A DNA stretch of 64,000 nucleotides from Chloroflexota bacterium (GTDB taxonomy: Bacteria > Chloroflexota > UBA6077 > JACCZL01): contig JAUJPG010000002.1 in NCBI GenBank assembly GCA_030447245.1, positions 75,486-139,485 on the forward strand. Reading direction: 5' to 3'. The translations under genes and the position numbers were made by a program. The notes beneath the pieces are model-generated. The model saw nothing but the letters and a program-made list of their open reading frames with translations, had not been told where the DNA came from and made no database searches. Every line of letters starts with the position of its first letter. Within the stretch, counting starts at the first letter, position 1. Of the stretch, positions 42,107 to 51,446 are shown piece by piece.

Positions 42107-43641
42107 ATGGCACACGATGGTCGAGGGACGGCGACCCCGTCTCGGGCAAAGCGAAATGGCACCGAGGTCTCCGATGACGGTGCGGCGCCAGGCGCCCCAC
42201 CGACCCTGCTGACCGGCCGGCAGCGGGAGATTGCCGGGCTCGTGGCGGGCGGGTGTACAAACAAGCAGATCGCCGCCGAGCTGACACTCGCTCCCGGCAC
42301 GGTCGCCAACCACATCGAAGCGATTCTGCGTCGGCTCAACCTCAAGACGCGGAGCCAGATTACGGCTTGGGCACTCGACCGCGGGCTGACCCAGTCCCAG
42401 GACCGCCTGCTGACCCTGCTGGAGCGGCTGCTGGAGATGAGCGAGACGACGTTGGCGGGCGTGATGGGGCGCGCGGCGACGCTGGTGGCCGAGGCGTTCC
42501 AGACCGACAAGGTGGACCTTTTTTGCACGAGCCGGCGAACGATACCCTGGTCGCCATCGGGGCGAGCGACACGCCGATGGGTCTCAAACAGCGTGCCATC
42601 GGCATGGACGTCCAGCCGCTGGCTAACGGCGGGCGCGTGGTCCAGGTCTTCCAGACCGGGGTACCCTTCCGGACCGGGCGTGCCGACCGCGACCCTGGCG
42701 AGCTGGTCGGCGTGAGGAAGGCACTCGGGATTCGCTCGACGATCGCCGTCGCCCTGGACGTGGATGGCCAGCGGCGCGGGGTCGTCGCGGCGACGTCGGC
42801 CGCGGCCGACGCGTTCGCTGAGCGGGACCTGCGCTTTCTCGAAGCGGTCAGCCGGTGGGTCGGCAGCGTAGTCCACCGGGCGGAGCTGACCGCGCAGATC
42901 GCCGAGTCGGCAGCCGAGCAGGGGCGCCGGGTGGCCGCCGAGGAGCTGGTAACCGTGCTGGCCCACGACCTGCGCAACTACTTGACCCCCATCAAGGGGC
43001 GGCTGGACCTGCTCCGACGGCGCGCGGCCCGCGAGCGCCGACCGGCCGATCTGGCGGATTCCGAGGCGGCGGCGGGGCTGGCCCACCTGGATCGGCTGAT
43101 CGGGGACCTGCTGGACGTGGCACGGCTGGAGCAGGGCATGTTTGTGCTCAGTCCACGGCCGGTCGACCTGGTCGCGCTGGTGCACGACGCCGCCGTGACG
43201 CTCGAGGGCGCCACCGTCGGCATACGAGTGCAGGCGCCAGATGAGGTCGTCTGTCAGGTGGACCCGGACCGACTCCGCCAGGCGCTGGACAACCTACTGG
43301 TCAACGCGGTCAACCACACACCGGCCGGCGCCAGCGTCAACCTGCAGCTCACCACGATCACGCGGGATAGCGAGCACACGGCCGTGATCACCGTAGCGGA
43401 CGAGGGTCCGGGCATACCACCGGAGCTGCTGCCGCGGCTGTTCGAGCGGTTCGTGGCGGGATCGGGCTCGACCGGCCTCGGCCTCGGGCTGTACCTGGCG
43501 AAGCGGATCGCCGATGCCCACGGCGGCACGCTGACGGTCGACTCCGCGCCGGGACACGGGGCGCGCTTCGCCCTGGCACTGCCCTGTGAGGGTGTGCTCC
43601 TTGAGGCTAGACGCCAGCACGTTTCGGCCACTGCCCCCTAG
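42107..43641 (+). CDS. LuxR-type HTH fused to GAF and histidine kinase, one-base frameshift
   Basis: Starts at ATG 42107 after GGGAGGGG. Residues ~25-95 are a LuxR/GerE HTH: LLTGRQREIAGLVAGGCTNK, QIAAELTLAPGTVANHIEAI, LRRLNLKTRSQITAW. Residues ~100-270 look like a GAF domain, broken at six T (42518-42523). One more T would join DKVDLF to LHEPANDTLVAIGASDTPMG. The kinase part follows: H-box LVTVLAHDLRNYLTPIKGRL, N-box QALDNLLVNAVNHTPAG, G-boxes DEGPGIPPELL and STGLGLGLYLAKRIADAHGG. DNA binding and kinase on one chain is unusual, since LuxR HTHs normally sit on response regulators. The insertion sequence lies just upstream. No response regulator is adjacent. Confidence 0.85.
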
Positions 43642-43782
43642 TCGAGTCGAGGAACTTCTGGACCCCGGTCTGCATCGAAGGAAACAGCTGCACGATCTCG
43701 TCTGCACCTCGCCGACCGCGAGCCGTGGACTGCTCTCGCGCGTGTTGACGAACGAGTCGAACTTCACGCAGCGATCGAGGCA

Positions 43783-44034
43783 TTAGCGATCGCGGTAGCG
43801 CGGTTCGCGGATAGCCTGGCCGCGGGAGATGTTTTCTCTGTCAGACTTGGCCGCGTGGTCGAGGAGCCTTGCCATGGTGGGCTTACGTCGTCGGTGGTCA
43901 CTCTTCCGCGACAACTTCTCGGTGACCACCCCGGTCCAGTCCTCGAGGCCGGGCTTCTGGTCGAGTAGCTCCAGGGCGTCGCCCAAGGTGAGCCGCCGTT
44001 GAGAAATCGCCGCGGTCGCCCTCCCCGCCGGCAT
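43783..44034 (-). CDS. Small hypothetical protein, doubtful
   Basis: An 83-residue frame starting at an ATG 8 bp after the stop of the transferase gene. SQRRLTLGDALELLDQKPGL and a basic SRKSDHRRRKP segment are charged and helix-like, with no known family. The rest of the 43642-44042 interval holds nothing recognisable. It could be a spurious frame. Confidence 0.25.
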   Translation of the reverse strand: MPAGRATAAISQRRLTLGDALELLDQKPGLEDWTGVVTEKLSRKSDHRRRKPTMARLLDHAAKSDRENISRGQAIREPRYRDR

Positions 44035-44042
44035 CCGGAGTC

Positions 44043-45146
44043 TTAGGTTCCTCCTGAGCGCTCGAGGCAGGCGGCTGCGCAGTTCGCTCCCGGGCGAATG
44101 CTCAGGAGTGTGACGGTCGCCAGCACCAACGCCACGACCGCCATCATGCCGAGCAGCAGGTACACCTTGGCCAGCGTTGGGCCTTCCGCCGGCGAGTGCA
44201 GCGTCAGAGACAGCCACCCGAACGTGGCGCAGATCAGGTACAGAACGAGGACGGTCTTGACCTGGCTTAGCCCCAGCGCGTGGATCCGATGCGGTAGGTG
44301 CTCCGCGTCGCCCCCGATGAACGGCGAGCGGCGCGCCCAGAGCCGTCGGCCAATGACCCAGGCCGTGTCCAGGATCGGCACGCCGAGCACGACGAACGCA
44401 GTGCCGACCTTCGCGCCGCCAATGATGCTCATCGTCGCCAGCCAGTATCCGAGCAGGACCGCGCCCGCCGTGCCCATGAAGATTCGGGCTGGGTGGAAGT
44501 TATGTGGCAGGTAGCCGAGCGTGCAGCCCGCCAGCGCAAGGGGCAGAACGGCAATCGTGTATTGACCGAACCAGAAACTTCGGGTGAATAGGACGACCGC
44601 CGCCATTGCCGCGATGCCGGCGGCCAGCCCGTCCATCACGTCGATCAGGTTGACGGCGTTGATCATGCCCACGATCCAGAGCATCGTCAGCGGCACGTCC
44701 AGCCAGAATGGCAGCTCGATCGCCGCGCCGAACGGGGATGCCAGGCTACCCAGCCGCAGCCCGAAGAGAACCGGGATCCCTGCGATGGCGAACTGGCCGG
44801 CCAGCTGCGGCAGCGGTCCCAGGCGCTTGCGGTCGTCCGCCAACGCGAGCGGTACGATGGCCGCGCTGCCGACCAGCACGCCGAGCAGCTTCCAATCGTC
44901 GCCCGCCGCGCCGGAGACATCCTCGGGCCGGCCGAAGTAGGCCAAGCCGACGGCCAGCCAGAGAGCGATCAAGATGGCGTAGCCGCCAGTCCGCGGGACC
45001 GAGTGCTGCTGGACCTCGCCGGCTCGCGGCAGGTCCACCATGCCGAGCGCCCGTCCGCGGTGGATCGCCGCGCCGACCAGCCCGTAGCTGGCCACGGCAC
45101 CGAGCACCACGACGCTGAGGACCCAGAGGAGGAGCATCGCACGCAA
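44043..45146 (-). CDS. Polyprenyl-phosphate sugar-1-phosphate transferase (WecA/MraY family)
   Basis: 367 residues with about ten transmembrane helices. Family residues: GMVDLPRAGEVQQHSVPRTG near residue 35, the Asp pair ALADDRKRLGPLPQL near 100, INAVNLIDVMDGLAAG near 165 (catalytic Asp), PARIFMGTAGAVLLGY near 220 and GGDAEHLPHRIHALG near 285, the equivalent of the HLHHR loop. It loads a sugar-1-phosphate from a UDP-sugar onto undecaprenyl phosphate and starts a surface glycan or teichoic-type polymer. It lies 120 bp downstream of the CapD-like gene on the same strand. The glycan genes around it fit. WecA-like rather than MraY because no cell-wall precursor genes adjoin. Confidence 0.9.
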   Translation of the reverse strand: MRAMLLLWVLSVVVLGAVASYGLVGAAIHRGRALGMVDLPRAGEVQQHSVPRTGGYAILIALWLAVGLAYFGRPEDVSGAAGDDWKLLGVLVGSAAIVPLALADDRKRLGPLPQLAGQFAIAGIPVLFGLRLGSLASPFGAAIELPFWLDVPLTMLWIVGMINAVNLIDVMDGLAAGIAAMAAVVLFTRSFWFGQYTIAVLPLALAGCTLGYLPHNFHPARIFMGTAGAVLLGYWLATMSIIGGAKVGTAFVVLGVPILDTAWVIGRRLWARRSPFIGGDAEHLPHRIHALGLSQVKTVLVLYLICATFGWLSLTLHSPAEGPTLAKVYLLLGMMAVVALVLATVTLLSIRPGANCAAACLERSGGT

Positions 45147-45266
45147 CTGTAGCGGCTACGCGGCGCGATCTCCAATGGGCACCAAAGGGGGTGGATGAGA
45201 GGCACACCGCGCCGCCTGGACGGTCGGCGAGTGGCCCGTCGCGACCGCACCGCTTCTGCCGGCGGC

Positions 45267-46367
45267 CTACTGCAATGCGCGGGCGGCTTCCATCGAAGCG
45301 CGCTTGAACGCGGCACCATCAGTGGCGTCCACCAGGGATAGCAAATGTTCCAGGTGCTCGGGGAGCTGCGCCAAATGGTCCTCGCTCCGCCGGTTGACTA
45401 CTTCCAGCAGACCCTCGCAGGGACCCGGGGCGAACGACTCATGCTCGCTGAGCAACTCCTCGCGCAATCGCTCGCCGGGACGCGGTCCGGTGAACCGGAC
45501 TCGTGGCTCACCTCGATTGGCCGCGACCAGGGAGGCGACCCGCTGCGCGACGGCAAGCACCGGCACCTCCTCTCGAGCGTCGAGCATCAGGATCGAGCCT
45601 GGCCTTCCGAGCGCCGCGGCCTGGAGCAGCAGCCAGGTCGCCTCCCGCATGCTGATCCAGTACCGCGTCATCGAGGCGTCGGTGATGGTCAGCAGCTCGC
45701 CCGCCGCGAGCTGCGCGGCGAACGTCTCGACGACTGACCCGCGCGTCCCTAAGATGTTGACAAAACGCGCGACGACGTAGCACCGGTTCAGCTCTCTGGC
45801 CGCACGTCGCACGAGTACCTCTGAGAGGCGCTTGGTCGCCCCGTACAGGCTCGGCGGATTGACTGCCTTGTCGCTCGACGGGTAGATGAAGCGTTCAACA
45901 CCCCGCTCCCCGGCTAGCTCGAGAAGACCCAACGTTGCCAGGACGTTGACCCCAAACGCCTCATGCGGGAACTTCTCGCCGAGTGACACGTGTTTGTAGG
46001 CGGCAAGGTGGAAGATGACCTCGGGCCGAGCGTTGTCGAGGATCCTGCCGAGGCGCGCCCGGTTGCGCAGATCGGCCAGCTCGATCTCCCAGGTGCCACC
46101 GGGTGCGAGCAGCTCCAGGCGGCGATCAAGGGCGAAGAGACCGTGGTCGTGATGATCGAGCAAGGTCATCTGTGCCGGCTCCAGTTTCAGCAGGAGCTCG
46201 GCGAGGTGACTCCCGACCGAACCGCCGGCGCCAGTGACCAGGACACGACGCCCGCGCAGCTCGCGTCGGGCTGCCTCGAGGTTGGTGGCCAACTCGGGGC
46301 GGCCGAGGATCGCCGCCGGGGCGAGCCCGTTCAGGTCGGTCGGCGAGCCTGCCGCTTGATTAGCCAT
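45267..46367 (-). CDS. CapD/FlaA1-like nucleoside-diphosphate sugar dehydratase
   Basis: 366 residues, a soluble extended SDR of the Polysacc_synt_2 type. NAD loop VLVTGAGGSVGSHLAELLLK near residue 42, FHLAAYKHVSLGEKFPHEAF near 120, YPSSDKAVNPPSLYGATKRL near 165 (catalytic Tyr-x-x-x-Lys), ARFVNILGTRGSVVETF near 203 and RYWISMREATWLLLQAA near 236. It is without the N-terminal membrane region of full CapD. It would act on UDP-GlcNAc or a similar nucleotide sugar to start a deoxy-amino sugar for surface glycan. It starts 8 bp after the TIM-barrel gene and belongs to that unit. Confidence 0.88.
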   Translation of the reverse strand: MANQAAGSPTDLNGLAPAAILGRPELATNLEAARRELRGRRVLVTGAGGSVGSHLAELLLKLEPAQMTLLDHHDHGLFALDRRLELLAPGGTWEIELADLRNRARLGRILDNARPEVIFHLAAYKHVSLGEKFPHEAFGVNVLATLGLLELAGERGVERFIYPSSDKAVNPPSLYGATKRLSEVLVRRAARELNRCYVVARFVNILGTRGSVVETFAAQLAAGELLTITDASMTRYWISMREATWLLLQAAALGRPGSILMLDAREEVPVLAVAQRVASLVAANRGEPRVRFTGPRPGERLREELLSEHESFAPGPCEGLLEVVNRRSEDHLAQLPEHLEHLLSLVDATDGAAFKRASMEAARALQ

Positions 46368-46375
46368 GTCGTGGG

Positions 46376-47383
46376 TTAGTCATACTCCGCGTGACCCATC
46401 GCGGTTGGCTGGGCCCGAGGTGGAGTCGGCGCCGGTGGCGCGGGCTGGGCCCGGCCGAGCGTGCGCAGGATGCGGGCCTGGGCGTCACGCATCAGGATCG
46501 CGCGATCGTGATCCGCTTCCAGCGTCTCGGTAACCAGATACTGCGACCGCGCGGCAAGCATCGGCATGATGCCGTCCAGGTCCAGGTCGCCGTCCGCGTA
46601 GGGCAGCCCTTCCCCAAGAAGACCGCTAGCGTTGGCGACGTGGCAGCCGATCATGCTGTCGCCGAGAAGCGTGACGTACTCCGTCATGCTGTCGGCGCCC
46701 GGCGCATCGGCCGCGAAGTCGCGCAGCGGTTTCATGCGCTCGCCGCCTAGCCCGTGATCCACGCCGCGACGGAGATTCAGGTACAGCTGCGCATGCGACG
46801 TGTCCAGGATGACGCGGAGGCCAGGAACGGCGGCGACGAGTTCGGTCAAATCCTGTGGGGGCATCCCGATCGAGGAGTAGTAGAAGCCGTTCTCACGCAT
46901 GCGCAAGATTGGCGGCATGTTCTCGATCGTCGGGACGACGCCGGCTGCGAGCGCCAACTCGGCGAAGAAACGTGCTGGAACAACGGCTCGTTCGAGGAGG
47001 GCAGACCGCTCCTCAAGGGTGAGCGACCGAGGGTCCGAGTTAGGGGCAATCGCATGGACATTCGCGCCGACTGCACCGATTCTTCGGCTCAGTCCCACGA
47101 TCCGACGCGAGAGCTCGCGATCTGCCTCCGAGTCTCGACTGAGATCGAAGAACTCGCCGTCCAACGAACGAACCGGTCCCTCGACCAGAAGGATGAACCC
47201 GGCAGGGACGTTGGATGCCTCCAGACGGCGGACGACGCCGTCCATGGCCTCCTCATCGACGAGGTCTGCCGCGTCCAGGTACAGCTCCAGCCCATCAGGA
47301 ACGGGTGAGCACAGCCGGTCGGCAAGCTGGGCCGCGGACGGCCGCGCCTTGAGCAGCACGCGGGCGCCGCCTGCAGAGCTCAT
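46376..47383 (-). CDS. Sugar phosphate isomerase/epimerase-like TIM barrel protein
   Basis: 335 residues resembling the AP-endonuclease-2/xylose-isomerase-like barrel. LELYLDAADLVDEEAM near the start, VGANVHAIAPN near 103, VVPTIENMPPILRMRENGFY near 147 (metal Glu), LRVILDTSHAQLYLNLR near 180 (Asp-His pair) and MIGCHVANASGLLGEGLPYA near 240. The C-terminal ~25 residues are Pro-rich. Substrate unknown. Its start overlaps the epimerase stop by 4 bp (transcribed epimerase first) and the CapD-like gene follows at 8 bp, so it is embedded in a nucleotide-sugar operon. Confidence 0.75.
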   Translation of the reverse strand: MSSAGGARVLLKARPSAAQLADRLCSPVPDGLELYLDAADLVDEEAMDGVVRRLEASNVPAGFILLVEGPVRSLDGEFFDLSRDSEADRELSRRIVGLSRRIGAVGANVHAIAPNSDPRSLTLEERSALLERAVVPARFFAELALAAGVVPTIENMPPILRMRENGFYYSSIGMPPQDLTELVAAVPGLRVILDTSHAQLYLNLRRGVDHGLGGERMKPLRDFAADAPGADSMTEYVTLLGDSMIGCHVANASGLLGEGLPYADGDLDLDGIMPMLAARSQYLVTETLEADHDRAILMRDAQARILRTLGRAQPAPPAPTPPRAQPTAMGHAEYD

Positions 47384-48273
47384 CCGTTTCTCTGCTCGAC
47401 GAGCCGTCGTAGTCCCGCTTCGACGCTGATCTCGGGTCTGTAGCCGAGCTCGATCCTTGCGCGTGAGATGTCGGCGACGCGGTCGCCTTCGGGCGCGTCT
47501 CGGATCGGCGGCACGACGACCGAAGTCGACCGCGCGATGCGCACGACCAACCGGGCAAGCTCGTCCACGTCCGTGCCGACGCCGGTGGCCAAGTTGTAGA
47601 CCCGCGCAGCGGGAGCTCGGGAGCCGGCGGGGGGCTGCTCAACGACCATCCGGATGCCCCGCGCGACGTCGCCAACTTCGGTGAGGTCGCGCCGCTGGCG
47701 GGCGTGGACCTGGAGCGGCTCGCCGCGCCGCGCACGCCCCAGGAAGATGCTCACCACCCCGCTGCTTTCCTGGCCCACCTGCCCCATCCCGTACACCGAG
47801 AACAGGCGAACTATGGTCGTCGGCGTGCCGAGTTGAGCGGCGTACATCTCACACCAGTGTTCAGCCACATGCTTCGAGGTGCCATAGGGGTCGGTGGGGC
47901 GGAGCGGCGCGTCCTCGCGCAGGGGCGTGCTAGACGGGGCATAGACTCGCTGGGTTGACGCGAGGACTACGTGTGTACCGGCGTCGCGAGCGCCCTCCAG
48001 AATGTTGAGCGTTCCCACAGCGTTCAACAGATTGTAGTCGGCGGGCCGCCGAAAAGAGTCCTGGACGTTGCCCTGCCCCGCCAGATGGACGATTGCCTCG
48101 GCGCCTCGCGCGGCAGCTTGCGCCTCTTTGGAGAGCACGTCCGCACGGGTGTGCTCGACGCCGGCCAGCGCCGGCCCACGGTGCACGGTAGCCACCAGGT
48201 GGCCGGCGCCGAGAAGTTCGGCCACGACGTGCCGACCGATGAACCCGGACGCGCCGGTGAGCAGCACGCGCAT
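47380..48273 (-). CDS. NAD-dependent sugar-nucleotide epimerase/dehydratase
   Basis: 297 residues from the ATG at 48273, which puts the NAD loop LLTGASGFIGRHVVAELLGA at the N-terminus. A longer reading to 48450 is Arg-rich and rejected. Motifs: IVHLAGQGNVQDSFRRP, ASTQRVYAPSSTPLREDAPL, DPYGTSKHVAEHWCEMYA (Tyr-x-x-x-Lys) and TIVRLFSVYGMGQ. GalE/UDP-glucose-epimerase-like extended SDR, but the exact sugar is not predictable. It is first in the epimerase - TIM barrel - CapD-like unit, and divergent from the 99-residue protein. Confidence 0.87.
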   Translation of the reverse strand: MRVLLTGASGFIGRHVVAELLGAGHLVATVHRGPALAGVEHTRADVLSKEAQAAARGAEAIVHLAGQGNVQDSFRRPADYNLLNAVGTLNILEGARDAGTHVVLASTQRVYAPSSTPLREDAPLRPTDPYGTSKHVAEHWCEMYAAQLGTPTTIVRLFSVYGMGQVGQESSGVVSIFLGRARRGEPLQVHARQRRDLTEVGDVARGIRMVVEQPPAGSRAPAARVYNLATGVGTDVDELARLVVRIARSTSVVVPPIRDAPEGDRVADISRARIELGYRPEISVEAGLRRLVEQRNG

Positions 48274-48407
48274 TGCGATCGATAGTCCCCCGGCCCCGCC
48301 AGAGCGCCCCGGATGCGTACCAGCCGCAGAGTATACTTGCCGCGCGGTGGACCAATGGCGAGGCCGCGGAGGTCTCCGACGGCCGGCCACGATGAGGGGG
48401 ATCTGCA

Positions 48408-48707
48408 ATGGGTATCCTCGATCGGTTGTTCGGCGGTGGCGGTGGGGCAAGCGGCGGCGCCGGCGCCGTGGATACCGCGATGGCGAGCCTGCTGGAGCTG
48501 TACGACCAGCCCGACGTCAAGAGCGAAGGTGGATTGTCCATCACGAGCCGTCAGGCGAACGAAGTCCGAACCATCGGGCGTAATCTGCACAAGGTCGGTG
48601 GCAGGCCGCAGATGGAAGCCGCGCGCGACGCGCTGCGCGAGCGACTGCCCTGGGCGACGAAGAACCTCGAGGCGATCTGGGCCAGTCTTCCGGAATGGAA
48701 GGCGTGA
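48408..48707 (+). CDS. Small conserved-looking hypothetical protein
   Basis: 99 residues. A Gly-rich start (GILDRLFGGGGGASGGAG) precedes helices: MASLLELYDQPDVKSEGGLS and IGRNLHKVGGRPQMEAARDA. It ends with WATKNLEAIWASLPEWKA. No family is recognised, but good ribosome and promoter signals (TATACT near 48333, GGGGG before ATG) support it as real. It converges on the GT4 gene with a 1-bp gap. Confidence 0.6.
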   Translation: MGILDRLFGGGGGASGGAGAVDTAMASLLELYDQPDVKSEGGLSITSRQANEVRTIGRNLHKVGGRPQMEAARDALRERLPWATKNLEAIWASLPEWKA

Positions 48708-48708
48708 G

Positions 48709-49872
48709 TCAGGCCGCCGCCTTGACCCGCTCGTAGACCTGAACGGTTTGCTCGGCGACCTGACGCCAGGAGAAGTTCCGTGACCGTTCCCGGGCGCGGC
48801 TGCCCAGCGCCGCCCGCTGCCTCTGATCGGAGAGCAGCTCGCCGATCGCTTCGGTGATCGCCGGCTCGCTGTACGGGTCGATGAGCACGCCGGCGTCGCC
48901 GACTACCTCGGGGAGGGCCGACAGCCGCGAGGCGATGACCGGTGCACCGCAGGCCATCGCTTCGAGCACCGGCATGCCGAACCCTTCGTAGAGCGATGGG
49001 AACACAAAGACGGTTGCTCCGCTATACAGTGGAGCCTTGTCCTGCTCGCGGATCTGACCAGTGAAGATGATCTGTTCGCCCAGGGCCAGCTCACGGACCA
49101 GCGGACGCGGATCGGGATACAGCGGGTGACCAAGCATGTGTAATCGCCCGGCGATGACGAGCTGGTACTCCGCCCGCAATCGCGCCGGAAGCGCCGCGTA
49201 CGCGCGGATGATCCGTTGGACGTTCTTGCGCAGGTCGAATCCGCCGAAGTACAGGATGTACTTGCGGCCGATGTTGTAGCGCTCACGGACTGCTGAGAGC
49301 AGCCAGGAGTCAGTGATCGGGTAGTAGCCGGGGTGGACCGCGTTGCCGATCACCGAGATCTTGTTGGCGGGGATCCCCAGCGTCTGGACGATGTCACGGC
49401 GAGAGCATTCCGAAACTGCAATGATCGCGTCCGCGCGCTTGGATGTGAAGGAGACAAGCTCGTTGTAGGCGCGGCTCGTCTCGCGTCGGCGGTACTCCTC
49501 GAGCACCAGCGGGATCACGTCGTGGATCGTGACCACAGTTGGATACGTGCGGGCAATTGGCGCGGCGAAGTACGGGCAGTGCAACAAGTCGACCCGCTCC
49601 TTGCGGGCAGCTACGACCAGCCCGACCTGCTCCCACCATAGCTTCTCGACGTTTTCGCCGAGCCGGGCCATCTTGGTCCAGACTTCGACGCTGCGGAAAC
49701 GGTCTGACAGGTTGGGAAAACGGACAGGGTACGCGCGGCGAAAGCGCGGGCTGAGCAGAACGTACGCGTTCCGCTTGTCGTATGCGTCGAGGCCTTCGAG
49801 CAGGTGGTACAGGTGTTGGCCGGAGCCGGTGGCCGGCTTTTGGAGGAAGAGCGCGTTGACGCCAATACGCAC
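48709..49872 (-). CDS. Glycosyltransferase family 4 (GT-B)
   Basis: 387 residues. N-terminal domain with MRIGVNALFLQKPATGSGQH and VVTIHDVIPLVLEEY. C-terminal donor domain with YILYFGGFDLRKNVQRIIRA near 230, LVIAGRLHMLGHP, GATVFVFPSLYEGFGMPVLE (the E-x7-E region) near 295, and ACGAPVIASRLSALPEV. Mannosyl/rhamnosyl-type GT4. It probably adds a sugar to the surface glycan made by the neighbouring genes. No signal peptide is present, so it works at the cytoplasmic face. Confidence 0.9.
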   Translation of the reverse strand: MRIGVNALFLQKPATGSGQHLYHLLEGLDAYDKRNAYVLLSPRFRRAYPVRFPNLSDRFRSVEVWTKMARLGENVEKLWWEQVGLVVAARKERVDLLHCPYFAAPIARTYPTVVTIHDVIPLVLEEYRRRETSRAYNELVSFTSKRADAIIAVSECSRRDIVQTLGIPANKISVIGNAVHPGYYPITDSWLLSAVRERYNIGRKYILYFGGFDLRKNVQRIIRAYAALPARLRAEYQLVIAGRLHMLGHPLYPDPRPLVRELALGEQIIFTGQIREQDKAPLYSGATVFVFPSLYEGFGMPVLEAMACGAPVIASRLSALPEVVGDAGVLIDPYSEPAITEAIGELLSDQRQRAALGSRARERSRNFSWRQVAEQTVQVYERVKAAA

Positions 49873-49941
49873 CTGAGCATTCTACCCCAACGCAAGAGGC
49901 GCTTCTCCTACAGGAAAGGACACGCGCGGCGGCGCCTCGCC

Positions 49942-51378
49942 TCACCGTCCGGCGTGGACGGTGTGGAGCTTGACAAAGTTGGTGTGTACGCCCGGCCGGA
50001 ACGGCAAAGAGCCGAGGACGACGATCAGACTGCCATTCTGCACTCTCTGACGATCCAGGAGAATTCGCTCCATCTCTTCGATGAGCATCTCGCTGCTGGA
50101 CGTCAGGTGCCGAAAGAGCGGGGCCACCCCCCACCAGAGAGCGAGCCGTCGGTAGGTCCGCTCGTCGGGAGTGAAGGCGTAGATCGGGAAGCGCGGGCGA
50201 TCTTGCGAGAGCAGCTCCGCCGTTCGGCCGGTCCGCGTGAACGCCGCGACCGCCGAGACGTCGAGCGCCTCGCCGAGCGCCCGCGCGGCGTGGCTGATCG
50301 CGTGCGCGTGGGTCATCCGCCCGCGCTCCCGCCGTTGCTCGTCGATCGGGCTGCGCTCGCCTGCCGCCTCCGCGCGGACGACCACGCGGTGCATCATCTC
50401 GACAGCCTGGAGCGGAAACGCACCCGCGGCAGTCTCGGCGGACAGCATCACGGCATCTGTGCCGTCCCAGACTGAGTTGGCGACGTCCGACGCCTCGGCG
50501 CGCGTGGGGGTGGGCTCCACAACCATTGACTCGAGCATCTGCGTCGCGGTGATGACTGGGATGCCGCGCTGATTGGCACGCCGGATGATCGTCTTCTGGA
50601 GTGGCGGAACCTCTTCGGGCGCCAGTTCAACACCGAGGTCGCCGCGCGCCACCATCACCGCGTCGCTCGACGCCAGGATCGCGTCGAGCCGCTCGACCGC
50701 CTGTGGCTTCTCGAGCTTGGCAATCAGTGGCAGCGGAGTGGAGTGCTGCGCTATGAACGCGCGCGTCACATGCAGGTCGTTTGGGTCGCGGACGAAGCTG
50801 AGCGCCACGAAATCGACCCCGAGCTGAATCCCGAACACCAGGTCTTGCTTGTCCTTCTCGGTCAGGGCTGCCGCGGATACCGTCACGCCGGGCAGGTTGA
50901 TCCCCTTGTGCTCGCCGAGCGGGCCACCATCGTCCACGCGGGCTCGGACTTCGTGCTCGCCGCGGTCGAGGACTGTGAGCCGGATTCGGCCGTCGTTCAG
51001 CAGCAGGGTGTCCCCGGGACGGCAATCGCCGGGCAAACCCTGGTAGGTAGTTGAGACTCGCTCGGCCGTCCCAACGATCGGGTCTGTCGTGATGCACAGC
51101 TCTGCGCCGCGCCGCAGCTCGACCGTGCGACCCCCCCTTAACCTGCCGGTGCGAATCTTCGGGCCCTGGAGGTCCTGCATGATCGCGATCGGCCGGCCCA
51201 GCGTCTCGGCCGTGGCGCGCACCCGCTGCACCCGTTCGGCATGCTGTTCGTGGGTGCCATGCGAGAAGTTGAGGCGGACGACGTCCACCCCGGCCCGAAG
51301 CAACGCCTCGAGCATGTCCGGCGGATCGGTGGCCGGCCCCAGGGTGGCCACAATCTTGACGCGTCGGCCGACGCTCAT
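49942..51378 (-). CDS. pyk: Pyruvate kinase
   Basis: 478 residues, catalyses the last step of glycolysis. KIVATLGPATDPPDMLEALL at the start, DVVRLNFSHGTHEQH near residue 31 (ADP/K+ site), IMQDLQGPKIRTG near 65, LIAKLEKPQAVERLDAIL near 220 (catalytic Lys), MVARGDLGVELAPEEVPPLQ near 243 (Mg2+) and PVITATQMLESMVVEPTPTR. The allosteric C-domain is present. Length and motifs are complete. A TATACT box on this strand lies about 35 bp before the ATG. It is divergent from the next GT gene. Confidence 0.96.
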   Translation of the reverse strand: MSVGRRVKIVATLGPATDPPDMLEALLRAGVDVVRLNFSHGTHEQHAERVQRVRATAETLGRPIAIMQDLQGPKIRTGRLRGGRTVELRRGAELCITTDPIVGTAERVSTTYQGLPGDCRPGDTLLLNDGRIRLTVLDRGEHEVRARVDDGGPLGEHKGINLPGVTVSAAALTEKDKQDLVFGIQLGVDFVALSFVRDPNDLHVTRAFIAQHSTPLPLIAKLEKPQAVERLDAILASSDAVMVARGDLGVELAPEEVPPLQKTIIRRANQRGIPVITATQMLESMVVEPTPTRAEASDVANSVWDGTDAVMLSAETAAGAFPLQAVEMMHRVVVRAEAAGERSPIDEQRRERGRMTHAHAISHAARALGEALDVSAVAAFTRTGRTAELLSQDRPRFPIYAFTPDERTYRRLALWWGVAPLFRHLTSSSEMLIEEMERILLDRQRVQNGSLIVVLGSLPFRPGVHTNFVKLHTVHAGR

Positions 51379-51446
51379 GAGACCCTCGCGCGGCGGGATT
51401 TACCGCTCCAAGTATACGTTCGCTCAGCTCGGGTACGATCCCGACT

